From: Sipunculus nudus
Lineage: Eukaryota; Annelida; Sipuncula; Golfingiida; Sipunculidae
Length of the DNA: 64,000 bases
Reading direction: 5' to 3'
NCBI GenBank assembly: GCA_026874595.1
Contig: CM049306.1
Coordinates: forward strand, 76,135,642 to 76,199,641
The notes beneath the pieces are model-generated. The model was not told the origin of the DNA, did not search any database, and saw nothing but the letters and a program-made list of their open reading frames with translations. Shown one piece after another: positions 47,187-59,200 of the stretch (positions are counted from its first letter, which is position 1; each line of letters begins with the position of its first letter). Made by a program: the position numbers and the translations under genes.

Positions 47187-47410
47187 TCAGTGGCTCAGGG
47201 CTAGAGAAAGCTGGGAGATTGTGAGTTCGATTCTCAGTCGAAGCAGTAAGAATTTTCACAGTCAGCGCCTACCCAGGGTGAGCGCTCTGCAAGCTTAATA
47301 GTAGACTGTGCCTAACAGTCGTGGTTAACTCTCAAACGAGTGCGCCTTTCATGGGTTCCTCAGTAAGCCTATGTTATGTAGTCCGAAACTGGAATGGAAT
47401 TTTGCAGATA
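47187..47410 (+). mobile_element. tRNA-derived SINE
   Basis: GTGGCTCAGGGCTAGAGAAAG (A box, near 47190) and GTGAGTTCGATTCTCAGTCG (B box, 47225-47233) at tRNA-like spacing, followed by a non-tRNA body with GGTGAGCGCTCTGC and CAACTCTCAAACGAG-type phrases. End not defined. Lies in the intergenic region. Confidence 0.65.
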
Positions 47411-47420
47411 TACATTATTG

Positions 47421-48312
47421 TATCCGCCAAAACTAAGTTTTGCGAATACTGTTTTTGACCGGGTTCTGCTGCCACCGGTGGAACGTTCGTTTCCATAGAA
47501 CTCCTCTGAGACTACTGGACGGATTTTTTCCGAAACTGTCACATGTGAACTGGTGCCTAACCAATTGGTCTTGACCTCTTACCTTTCCTCTCTGCCCAGC
47601 GTCCCTTTGTGCGTCTGTTTCCACACATAAACCCACATATCTCGGGAACCGTTTGACCAATCAGGAAAAAAATTTTGTACAAATGTAGCCCTTGGATAGC
47701 TTTATAACATTCACAAAAAATGGTGGCGCCACCTGCAGCCATTTTTGCACTGTGTCCATCTGTTCATCTGCCTTGGGTTAAAATCACTCATATCTCTGCA
47801 GTGGTTTGACTAATTTACCTGAAATTTGGCATGCGTATACATCCTGGATAGCTTTCTTGATTTTATGACAGGTGGCGCCAGCTTCATTCACGTTCACGCT
47901 GCAGACATTAATGCTTATATCTCCGGACTCGTTTGACCAATCAGGAAAAAAATTTTTTCACAAATGTAGCCCTTGGATAGCTTTATAACATACACAAAAA
48001 TGGTGGTGCCACCTGCAGCCATTTTTGCACAGCGTCCATCTGTTTTTCTGCTGTGGGATAAAATCACTCATATCTCTGCAGTGGTTTGACTTTTCCACCT
48101 GAAATTTTGCATGTGTATACATCTTGGATAGTTTCTCGTTCAAATAACAGGTGGCGCCACCTACAATCATGTTTACGTGGCAGACATCCATTCTAATATG
48201 TAACACATGTAACTATTTCCCGTTGCCACTCAATCCATGCTTCACTTAACCCGTCCTACTCTGATTTTGGCGGATACACGTAGTCGCTTGTCGACTACCC
48301 GTATTCTAGTAC
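47421..48312 (+). repeat. Family E repeat, copy 2, with inner inverted repeats
   Basis: GTATCCGCCAAAA (47421) is inverted near the other end as TTTTGGCGGATAC (48265), and the copy ends GCTTGTCGACTACCCGTATTCTAG. Two to three ~280-bp units with GTGGTTTGAC (47801, 48081) and GGTGGCGCCACC at 47722 and 48150 (47871 has one mismatch). Same orientation as copy 1. Confidence 0.8.
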
Positions 48313-48474
48313 TAAGTTAAGTAAGCATTAAAAAAATGGAGGCAGTTACCTCTACCAAAAAAAATCTTTAAAAAAAATTTCCTGCGACCATGTTAGTCAT
48401 AGGAAGGTTTTTGTGCAGGATCAAAGTCGACACTGACTGATTTTCCTCCTTCCATCCTTCACAACCACGGTTGT

Positions 48475-49675
48475 AAGTCATCTGAGCTATAGCGATCACC
48501 CTTTCTCCGTCGTCTGTCTATCTGTCCGTCCGTCTGTCCGCCCGTCCGTTAACCTGGCACAAATCGTAACCACTGGACCTAGAAACTTGTAACTTGACAT
48601 TCTGAGAGGTTCATGAAAAATCTCTTCGGAAACCAGAAATGAGGTCTCTGTTACCCATATCCTTCGAGCTATGGGGCCCCAAAGTATCCCCAGAATAGTC
48701 AAAAATTTCATACAAAAACTTCAATATCTCATTAACTACATCACTGATGGTCATGATTTTTGGCATACATATTGATCATGAGATGTTCCATCAGTTCCTG
48801 CAGATTGGTGGAGCCACCTGTATTTATCGATTTTTTTCTCTATTTTTGAGACCTTTAAAAATGTGACCATCTGTTAACATGGCACAAATCATAAAGACTG
48901 GACCTAGAATCTTAATTCTTTACACACTGAGAGACCTATGAAAATTCTCCATGGAAACCAGAAATTAGGTCTCTGTTACCCATATCCTTTGAGCTATGGA
49001 GCCCCAAAGTATCCCCCAGAATAGTAAAAAATTTCATACAAACACTTCAATATCTAATTAACTACATCACTGATGGTCATGATTTTTGGCATACATATTG
49101 ATCATAAGAAGTTTCATCAGTTTCTGCAGACTGGTGGCGCCACCTGTATTTTTCAATTCTTTACAAATTTTTTTCTCTATTTTTGAGACCTTTAAAAATG
49201 TGAACATCTGTTAACAGGGCACAAATCGTAAAGACTGGACCTAGAATCTTCATTCTTGACACAGTGAGAGACCCATGAAAAGTGTCCATGGAAACCTGAA
49301 ATTAGGTCTCTGTTACCCATATCCTTTGAGCTCTGGCACTCCAAAGTACAGCTCAGAATAATGGAAAATTTGATACAAAAGCTGAAGTATCTGAACAACT
49401 AATGCAGAGATCACCATGATTCTTTGCATGTATATTGACCATTGAGTGTTTTTATTAGTTTCTGCAGACTGGTGGAGCCACCTGTATTTATTTTAAGTTT
49501 ACGCATTTTTTCTCTATTTTTGAAATATATATAAATGCAGACACAATCTTGGCCTGTTGGTTAATCTGTTTGATGCTTCAGTTGAATGGGTATATACTAC
49601 CATCCAGATGATAAAATTTCATTTTGCGAATCTCTTCCCAGTCAGCTGAGCGTCATGACCCATGGGTCACTTGTT
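48475..49675 (+). mobile_element. Family A subfamily, three ~330-bp internal units (1.2 kb)
   Basis: Starts within the left hairpin (AGTCATCTGAGCTATAG), then GTCTGTC/GTCCGTC microsatellite, then units beginning AAC.(T/G)GGCACAAATC at 48551, 48876 and 49213, and ends AGTCAGCTGAGCGTCATGACCCATGGGTCACTTG. The 848-2095 copy belongs to the same subfamily by its GGCACAAATC phrase. Plus orientation, between the two genes. Confidence 0.8.
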
Positions 49676-49726
49676 AGAAACTTTCATCCATTCGCCCTAT
49701 ACATAAATAATACATACACATATGGT

Positions 49727-50061
49727 TTTATTATTCATACAGAAATTCAAAATGTTCTCAGAAATCATCTGACACTGTATTATCCTCTGACAGTAAATGG
49801 TTTTCCTAATAATTACCTTGTTTAACAAAGGTTGGGATAAATCAGGACCTTGCCACTCTTGTTGGATGTGCCATATCAGATGTGAATATAAAGTATAAAA
49901 ATACACTAAGATATTAAATTCATGGATACTTTTTAATTATTCACTGGCCAGTCCAACAGTATAATAAAATCAGTTTATAAACTAATATAATAACTTTGTA
50001 AAATGTTGCATGGTTCTTTGATACAGAATATCACAGGTACTTGGTTGAAATAAGAAATCTC
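49727..50061 (-). other. ADPRS: Probable ADPRS 3' UTR
   Basis: Sequence downstream of the ADPRS stop. The nearest AATAAA on the minus strand is at 49727-49732, about 330 nt after the stop, a plausible poly(A) signal but unproven. Confidence 0.4.
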
Positions 50062-50289
50062 TCAGGTGTTGGTTGCCTTCTTTGTCTCATGTTCACTGTG
50101 TATGGCATATAGTTTATCCGCCATCTTAATGGCATCATTTACACCTTCACAAACTTTCTGTAAATACAATGGGATGCTCTCGATGCCGTAATATGCCCCT
50201 GCGATTGCGCCTGCCATCGTTGCTATGGTATCTGTGTCACCGCCAAGGGATACTGCATACACAAGAGTCCTCTCCATTGGATTTTCCCA
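50062..50289 (-). CDS. ADPRS: ADPRS last exon with stop codon
   Basis: Acceptor TTATTTCAG, stop TGA at 50062-50064. Encodes WENPMERTLVYAVSLGGDTD, then TIATMAGAIAGAYYGIESIP and a helical tail ending HETKKATNT. Holds the second Asp-rich metal site. Confidence 0.97.
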   Translation of the reverse strand, partial: WENPMERTLVYAVSLGGDTDTIATMAGAIAGAYYGIESIPLYLQKVCEGVNDAIKMADKLYAIHSEHETKKATNT

Positions 50290-53200
50290 CTGAAATAAAA
50301 ATTTTGAATTAGTTGCATACATTTGCATAATTAACAAGATACTTCTTGGCACCGCAGGTGCCATAGTATCCCAAGATATTTAATCCCCCCCCCCTTTAAG
50401 AATAGCCCCCCCCCCCCCATCTTCAGCAACAATTATATCAGACCACACTCATAGAAAAATTCACTCATAGAAAAGGTCATGACCCCAATTTATATATACA
50501 TCATCCCCTAACCCATGTCTATGTATATGAATAATATGAAAGAAATCTGTCCATAAAATTGGACTTATAATGCTCACAGTACTGTTAAGTGGCAATGATA
50601 GGGGTATTAAACAGCACGAAAACAAGTAAAAGAATAACAGGTGGCGCCACCTGTTTCCGGTACATGACAATACTATTCAAAATCTTCGATCAAGTTGATT
50701 TTTGGACCAATCCATGCATCCCTTTTTAAGATATTAATGATTTTTGTGCGATTTTCACCATATATGGCATTATTCAAGGTCAAGGCCACTCTCATAGGAA
50801 AGGTCATGATCCCAATTTTAATAAACATCATTCCATAACCCATATCTATGTATATGCATAATATGAAAGAAATCTGTCCATTAGTTTTTGACTTATAATG
50901 TTCAAAGTACTGTTAAGGGGCAATTTTGGGGGTATTAAAAGGCACAAAAACAAGTAAAGAATAATAGGTGGCGCCACTAAATTCTGGAACATGACAACCC
51001 TATCCATGATCAACTTGATTTTGGGATCAATTCATGCAAGATTTCTTGAGATATTTAAGAATTTGTGAGATTTTCCCCAAAATTGGACCTATTCAAGGTC
51101 AAGGACACTCCTAGTAAATGTCATGACCTCATTTTAAATAGGCGTCATCCTCTCACTGATATCTATACATATACAAATTTTGGTAAAGATCCGTGAAATA
51201 TTTTTTGAGTTATCGCGCCAACAAGATTTATATGCGGCGGCGATGGCGGGACTGGTATGAAAACATAGTATCCCCCAACTTTGTCTGGGGATACAATTAA
51301 ATTAAAAATTTTGTGCAGATGTTTCACCAGCCACTCCCTGTCCTATCAGTCAAAATCAGGGAAAAAACAGAGGAAAAGCTGTTTTTGTGATTTTTAATAA
51401 GTTTGCATAAATTTTCATAAGCTGTTGTACTACGCATACATTTGCATAATAATAAATTTTACAAATCTGTTTGGATTTTTCAAAGGCCATACCTGCTCCT
51501 ATCAAATAAATCAAATAAATACATCAATACATGATAGTGATAACATTAGATATGTTTTGATTAGACACAGACAGCGTGTTGTCATACCATGTATGACATT
51601 TCATCTGGTAAAATCAAAATTTTCTTTTTACATTTATTGTTGAATTTCAAACGAATTCCTTTACATTTTTAGCATTATAAAGTAAATTTACAAATACCAT
51701 GATCAGTGTCTCACCTCAAGGTCAGGAACAGGTTTTCTGGATCTAAGGAACGAGTACACTGCTGCAGGAACAGATCCTAAAGCCGATATATCGTTCCCTT
51801 TGAAGAATAAAGAAGTTCAATAAAATATTACCATAAATATATATATATATTATTAAAAAAGTGTGTAAACATACCACATCGAGAGAGAATATTCCTCTTA
51901 AAAATCAAATGAATCTTAATCATCTGCCATAATAGTATCAAATTACTCCACTGGATGTCAGCAATCCACATAAATACTGGCAGACACAAAATGACAAAAT
52001 ATTATGTTATCTGAATTGACTTTACAATTGATTAAATTGTTTCAGTCTCAGGGATGAACTGATTGAACTTTCCTCATCATACAAGTCTGTGTCAAAGTCA
52101 TTCAAGCCATGTACAGGTCCTTGAGGTTTTGTATTTGGAGTCTGAGTCTATGTCAAACAAGGGACCCATGGGTCACGGCGCTCACCTGAAGTTTGAAATT
52201 TTAGCAAATGCAAAATATGCAAAATTTCTATTGTAATGTTTTTCATTTATACAAGCATATGAGAAGCTAAGAGGAAAGGGGCCCTCCTACTTGGTTAAGC
52301 ACAAGTTTAAATATATGATTGCAAAACTTATACTCTGACAAGACTGTCATGAAGAAAAACAGTAAACGTTTTGAGATATTGTGATGCATATGAAAAATTT
52401 ACAGATGGACAAGCAAGTGGAAAGAATAGAGTAATATCTTTATTTTACTTTCAAGGGAATAAAACATTTAAGATTATATTTAAGCTTATTTTTTTAGCAT
52501 ATCAACTTTTTCAATTAACAGTTTTTATCAGATTCATTTTTTATTTATTTACAAGTTTTATATATTTGTAAAAAACTATATATTTATAAGTTGCAATCAT
52601 TATTTATTTATCCAGAGTGTAGCTCATATCGGGTCATATTATGCATACACATATATTTTATCTATATATTAATAGCGTAAGGTGATTTTTGTAATTTTCC
52701 GTATCTTCTCTGATACCACTGTACGGATTGCTGTGATTTTCGACATACATATGCTCTGGGTTTGTCCGAAGAGATTCCACCCACTTTTATTTGCAATATT
52801 TGCGTATTACTTGCATAATCAATAGTTTTAATATTTGCTCCCCCTCGGGCGCCTCTTTTCTTTGTGTCTTCGGGCCCGGTAATACAAAGGCCATAGAGTG
52901 TGTGATGGCAGGACAGAGTTTCACTCTGGGGGCTCTATGTGGGGTTTTCGTACAATTTGCGGTTACCGGCCTGAAATAATCCCCACCGGCAATCCCTTCT
53001 CAAAAGGCAACCTCCGCGCAGCGAAAAGGTCTATTGTGCACAAGTAGATCTCGCGTGAGGAAAATGCTCAAAAGGGGGATCTTTCAAAGAATGAAAATTT
53101 TCCGAGCGGTAGTGAATGCAGGGTAGTGTGTAAAACCCGAACCCCATGGTCTCCGAGACCCCATAAACCTATTTCCTCATTTTCCATTATTTATACCGAT

Positions 53201-56200
53201 AAAAACACCACTATTGTTGATGTAAGGACAGAGAAAGTCCCTAAATGTTGCACATTTGTAAATGACCGATTCACTGAAGATTTATAATTACAAAAATATT
53301 TCGATGAAGACAGACCTCATTTACTTGAATTTGCCAACTGTTCAATTTTGACGGACCCCAGTAACCACCGCTCATATTTTTATTTATGACTAAAAGAGGA
53401 CAAAAATAGCACTCATGTCACACACTAAATATAATATTTGTTATTTTAAATGAAAATATAATAGTGCGGACACAGTGGGGGAGATTTAATTTGAAGTGCT
53501 CTAACAGTTGAGTGGACCTGAGACTGATATATCAGAGCACTTCCACATAACAACAGGTTTCGTGCTCCGTTCATAACAACCATGCAATTTTAAAGTTGGC
53601 AATAATATAAATACCAAAAGGAATTGGCCCAGCTTTCAAACAGAAAGGATTGCATGATATTTAAAAATATATACAGCCATTAAATGTACCACATAATATA
53701 ATGCTACCACAAACTTTTGCGCAGCGGGATTGACTGACCATGTGAGTGCTCAGTTTTTGTGCGTTATAACCGGAATGCAATTATCGAGATCACGTCTCAG
53801 CGCTGTACTGTACTACCATGCAAGATAACAGGTTCCTTTACTGATGGATTCACGGGCGCGGAGGGCAACTTTGAATGGAGATGTTCAGCATAATATATAT
53901 TTTCATATAAAAATGATTTTATTTAACATATCAAATTCTTCTAAAATTCTCCGGCCAACCTCTTCGCTTCAATGAGAGTTTTATGCATAACACCATGCAT
54001 ATAATGGATCTATATATTAATAGCGTAACGCGATTTGTGTGAATTTACATGTCTCCTCTGACACTACGGTTTGCCGTGATTTTTTACAAACATATGCTCC
54101 GGGTTTGTCAAAAGACATTCCACCATTCGGACAAAAACGTATTCGTCCAGGTCATTCAGACTCCAACATAAGGTTAACTCAGAGACAGAACACTTATACC
54201 AAATGTCGGATTCAAAGAGACAGTAACATTGTACACCCAACACATGAAACTATGACAGACTATTTGACATCAGAACTAAATGCTCGCCCAAAACCGTGCG
54301 TAGCACGGGTAATTGCTATTATTTTTAAATCACAAATTTTTAAAGTGAATTAAAAGAAAATAATGCCACAACATGGCATCTTTGAGATTATTCCTTGAAC
54401 CACTATTGAAAAGTTTTGTACATTGGAGCTTTCAGTACATGCTTAATTTTATTCATCAAAATAAAAGATTCAGTAAATCTGATAAAATGAAACCATCTTT
54501 TCAAATAAAGTATACACACTGTTAGTTGAATGAGGGACAAACATCATTGTGCTAATTACTATCTTAGGTATAATTCTTTACTGGAATTAATAGTCAATTT
54601 TACACCTGGTGAAGTTTTAACTCTTCTGAAGTAAAGAATTACTTATCTGATGAACATCCACACTTTCATATAGCAATACACCACTTTGTGGACAAAAATA
54701 AATGTGCACTTTAATCATTGTAACCCTGGTGGTACAATAGAAAATCTAAAATGTAGCACAGCCTAGAATAAGAATGAATCAAATACAGAAAATTATAACA
54801 TTCATCTAGTTTATGCACCAGATAGGGGGGGGGGGGAGTGCAGGGCAGAGGGGAAGCCTGCTAGTAGTGGCCAAGCTGAGCCAAGGCAAGCTGCATGGAG
54901 AGAGTTACATAATACAAGTGAAGGTTGTACTACTAGGTGGGCCTGATGTAAACAACACTTGACATGGTGTATGGAAACTTGAATAAAAGCTTCTCTTTTC
55001 AATCAATTCCTTTGAAATTTCAGATTTTAAAAGATTAAATCCTTATGTATATATGCTGTGAAAAACAGGGGAAAAACGTGCCATAGCCAAAGTTGGTCAA
55101 AATTTAAGGTATTGATTTTTTATTTATGCTAATAACTTAAAAATTTGCAAAATTCAAATCTAATTTTGGGTTAACAATTAAATCTTGATTAAATAAAGTT
55201 ATATCCCTGAAAAAAAGTCTCCAGTTTCAGCAATTCTCATGTTAAGTGAGTAATAATATTTCCTAATTTTTTACAAATTGCATTATATTTTGACCTATAA
55301 CCTCAAAATAAAATTCAATACTGACCTAATTTTTGGTATGTTAATAAAAAATGAATGGAAGAATATGAATACTAAATATAATCAAAAACAGACTAGTGGT
55401 TTTGATATTAGGCAGCCTTGAAGTGTAACAATGGCTTTTTTATGAATAATTGGAGGTTTTTCCTTAATATTTCGAAGGAATGAAGTCCTAGTGACCCAAT
55501 TTTCGGTATGGTGGGAGATTTTGGGGGCATCTAACTGTATGTAAAATTTTGGATTCATAGGTCCAACGGTTTCAAAACGTGTCCTGTTAACAGACGGACG
55601 GACGGACGACAGACAAAGGACCACGACAATAGCTCAGATGACTTATAGTCAGCTGAGCTAATAAAAAGTCAATATAGGCCCTTTAAAATTAAACCTTGAG
55701 ATTATGTGTATTTTTTATAATAGTTTGCACCTTTATGCTGGTATTTATTGTTTAATAACATTTAGCTCCCAATACAGAAATACAGCTCGGTATAGATATT
55801 CTTTGCTTTTTGATAACATGTAAAGTATGAAATGTCAGGGCAAAAAATAAAGTCCTTCACAAACTCAGACAAACACAAAAGCTACTAACCAAGCACTTCT
55901 TCAATCGTCTGCCGAGACACATCCTCCTCCTTCAGGAAATCTTTAATCTTGCTCAGTTTGTAACAGAATGGCTTTTCCTCCTCTTCACTTTTCCTAAATT
56001 TGAGAAAACAAGGGACTAGAGACACACACAAGGCTTAGAGACACACACAAGGCCTAGAGGCACACAGTCCCCTGAAATGTGTTTCACTCAAAAATTTAAA
56101 CTGGCCCAGTTGATGCAATGGTTAAGATTACCATAATTCCTCCCACTAAAAGAGCAATCTCGACAGAGGGAACTGAACCTATTGTTACAAAATTGTTGTG

Positions 56201-59200
56201 ATAGTGTCTACAATGAACTTACATTTGTCCCATGAACCTTAATGCTAAACCAACAGAGATATATCACTGGACATGAAGGTCCATGTATGGACTATTTGAA
56301 TACCGTAGATCCGCGTTTTGCCGCCGCGGCCATAAAATAAGACTTGCAGTTGAAAATCCTGACAAATATTTCTCGACAAGGGATGCGGCTATAAAACGCA
56401 GGTTAAGCTAAATTCAAACATGTTCAAAAGACTCGACGGCCCGCCAAGGCGCAATGGGCGATAATAGGTTGAGGAAGGAGGAAGTGTATACCAGGAACGT
56501 ATATTTAATGATACTGCATACTTGTATATTAATTTTATTTATTATTAATTTTATAAAATGTAAAATTGATATTTTTGACAGGCTTATATATGCATTATAA
56601 TTTTTTATGAGTCAGTTATAAACCACGGCCATTTTCACGCAATGATTGTTAAAAGATCGAGATCCACACGCCCAATAATGCACTCTAACCATACCTATAT
56701 TTGAGTATGGCTGCAATACCAGTAAAATATTATTTTTTTAACATATCATTTCTTTTAAAATAAACTGTAAACCAAATGATAACCAAAGACCATACGTTCT
56801 TCGGTATTTAAACCTGCGTTCACGTTCAGATACTTCTTCCTTCATCACATTGTCAATAGATGGCGCTCAAAGGTCATAACCTCACAAGCTAGTTCCGATA
56901 ACTTCTAATATGGCACGTTTTGCTAGCAGACGGCTTGGGTACCAGTGTGCATATATTATGATTAGCAGGACCCTGGGAATACGCGTACAGGCTGTGCGAA
57001 CATCAACGCGGGATTCGTTTATTCAAAGGTTTGGTCAAGGTTGTTAATTGACCGACGTTGTATAGTTGAATGAATTTAGATGAATAAAATTCATCACAAA
57101 GAGAACCGTTGGCTTTGATGTCTCATTAAAGTTTAATTTGCCAGGGTAGAGGTGCAAAGGTACCACAAGGCCCGCTAGTTCCGTAATCATTTTATGTGGC
57201 ATGTTTTGCCGGTTCGGACACCATTTTGCATATGTTATGATCAGCACAACCCGATGTGTTCTGGCAATATGATCACCGACGCAGATGTCGTTTATTTAAA
57301 TGTGTTTTTGTTAAATGACCGACGATGTATAATGTCTAAATAATATTTAAATTACCGTCATCCCACACAATGCTTTAATGTGCCATTGAACTTAAATTAG
57401 CCAAGTTAAAGGCGCAAGATTCTCCGGCATTCAGTGATGTGTCAAATTGATTCCGTGGCCCTACTAGGATTCGTCTTGGATGAGTCGTCATAAACCAAAC
57501 TAATTGTCATCTAATCTAATCGGGTAGATCAGGCTGTTAAACAAATTAATTAAATTAATTAATTAGCAAGCCAAGCAACATACACAGTTGCAACTGTTTC
57601 CCAAAACTGTTATGCCTGACCACATAACAGCATAGCACTGCGTTCCTAGCTGCAGCCAAGCGTTTCAGAAAACCTTTTTTTCGTTGTGTTCCCATACACC
57701 ACCCGGCAATGGAACGTGGTGAGAATGTGGTGCGGCCATTAAGTAAGGTTTTGGGAATTTTTTACTCCAGTGAAGGAGCCTTCCAGATATTTTACGAACA
57801 CCGGGTGCGGCCATTAGACGACGTGCGGCGGCAAAACGCGGATCTATGGTACATGTTTTCTGAACGAATGTTTTCAAGCTGTTCGAGCTGTCTGTTGCCT
57901 ATGGTACCACTGTCGGTGTGCTCATAGCAATGATACTATTCACATGAGCTGCTACGGCATAATATGCAAATGCAAGGGAATCATCAGATCCTCTAACAGC
58001 CTTGTGATGCCCTAATTTGCAAATATCAGGGATTCACCATAAAGACTATACAGGGCTATACAGACTATACTTATGTCTATTGGTACATGGAATCACCTTT
58101 TGTTTTAGGCATTTTAACTGCAAACGTAAATACCAAGGCCCAGGCAGGGCTATTAAAAAAAGTGTGGCATAAGTGATGCCATAAGTTCTCCAAACCTTAC
58201 CCAGAACCCTTTTAAATTATAAACAGTGAAACCTCTCCTAGAAGTCACAGCCATAAAGTGGGCATCTCTATATAGTGGGTATTTTTGACAGTCCAATTAT
58301 TTCTCCTCCTTTTTATAAATTATTCATATAGTCAAGATATCCATATAATGGACACCTCTGTAAAAAGGTTTCACTGTGTGTATATATGAAATACAAGATG
58401 CATTAAAAAACACAGGTCTGATTAGCTTTTCAGTTATCCAAAATTTCTTGTTTTTTTACTGGGAGTAATGGGGCATGGTCAGTTAACAGATTTGTACAAA
58501 AGTCCAGGAGTCATTCACTCAAATATTGTGCATTATAATGCAGTAATGAAGACAAACAATTCAGTCGTCTTCCCTCCTCAAAACTGTACACAAATGTGTA
58601 CATTTTGTTGCAAAACAAAGACATAAAAATTTGTTACCTCTTGGCTCTGCGTTTGACTTCTGGAGATTTACTGGGTGACCCTCCCCCTACGGTCTCCAGA
58701 TTCAACATGTGACTGAACAGATGCTGCAGGAATGAATCATTATCTAATGAATCTGGTGATTCTTGTAAAGCCTGCCTCACTGACAGACACTGTAACAGTG
58801 CTCCGTTGATCGCATCTGGATGTGAATGGGTGATCCTTGTGATGTCTGTAACCAGTTTCTGGAATAAAATAAAAAAATATTCATGGTCATTGTCTTTAGG
58901 TTGTCAATCATCATCACAGTCAACATCATGATCATTTTTATTATACTATTATTATAATAACCATAATTATTATCATCACTCTCACGGTCAGTATCACTAC
59001 ATAATCACTAACATCACTATCAGTATTTTCCATACCATCATCATTATCATTATCAGCATCATCATCATCATCATCATACTGATATTGCCTATATCATCAT
59101 CATCATCATCACCACCACTACTACCACTATGGTGTTGTCATCAGCATCTTAAGCATCATCTGCCACCACATTTATATCATCATAATCACACTATCATCAT

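Noticed and set aside
52791-52979. 62-codon ORF in the Helitron-like region
   Set aside because: No Rep, helicase or other domain; located in non-autonomous element sequence.
54039-54353. 104-codon ORF across the second Helitron-like 5' end
   Set aside because: It begins at the element terminus and runs through the 3' hairpin; structure-driven, not a gene.
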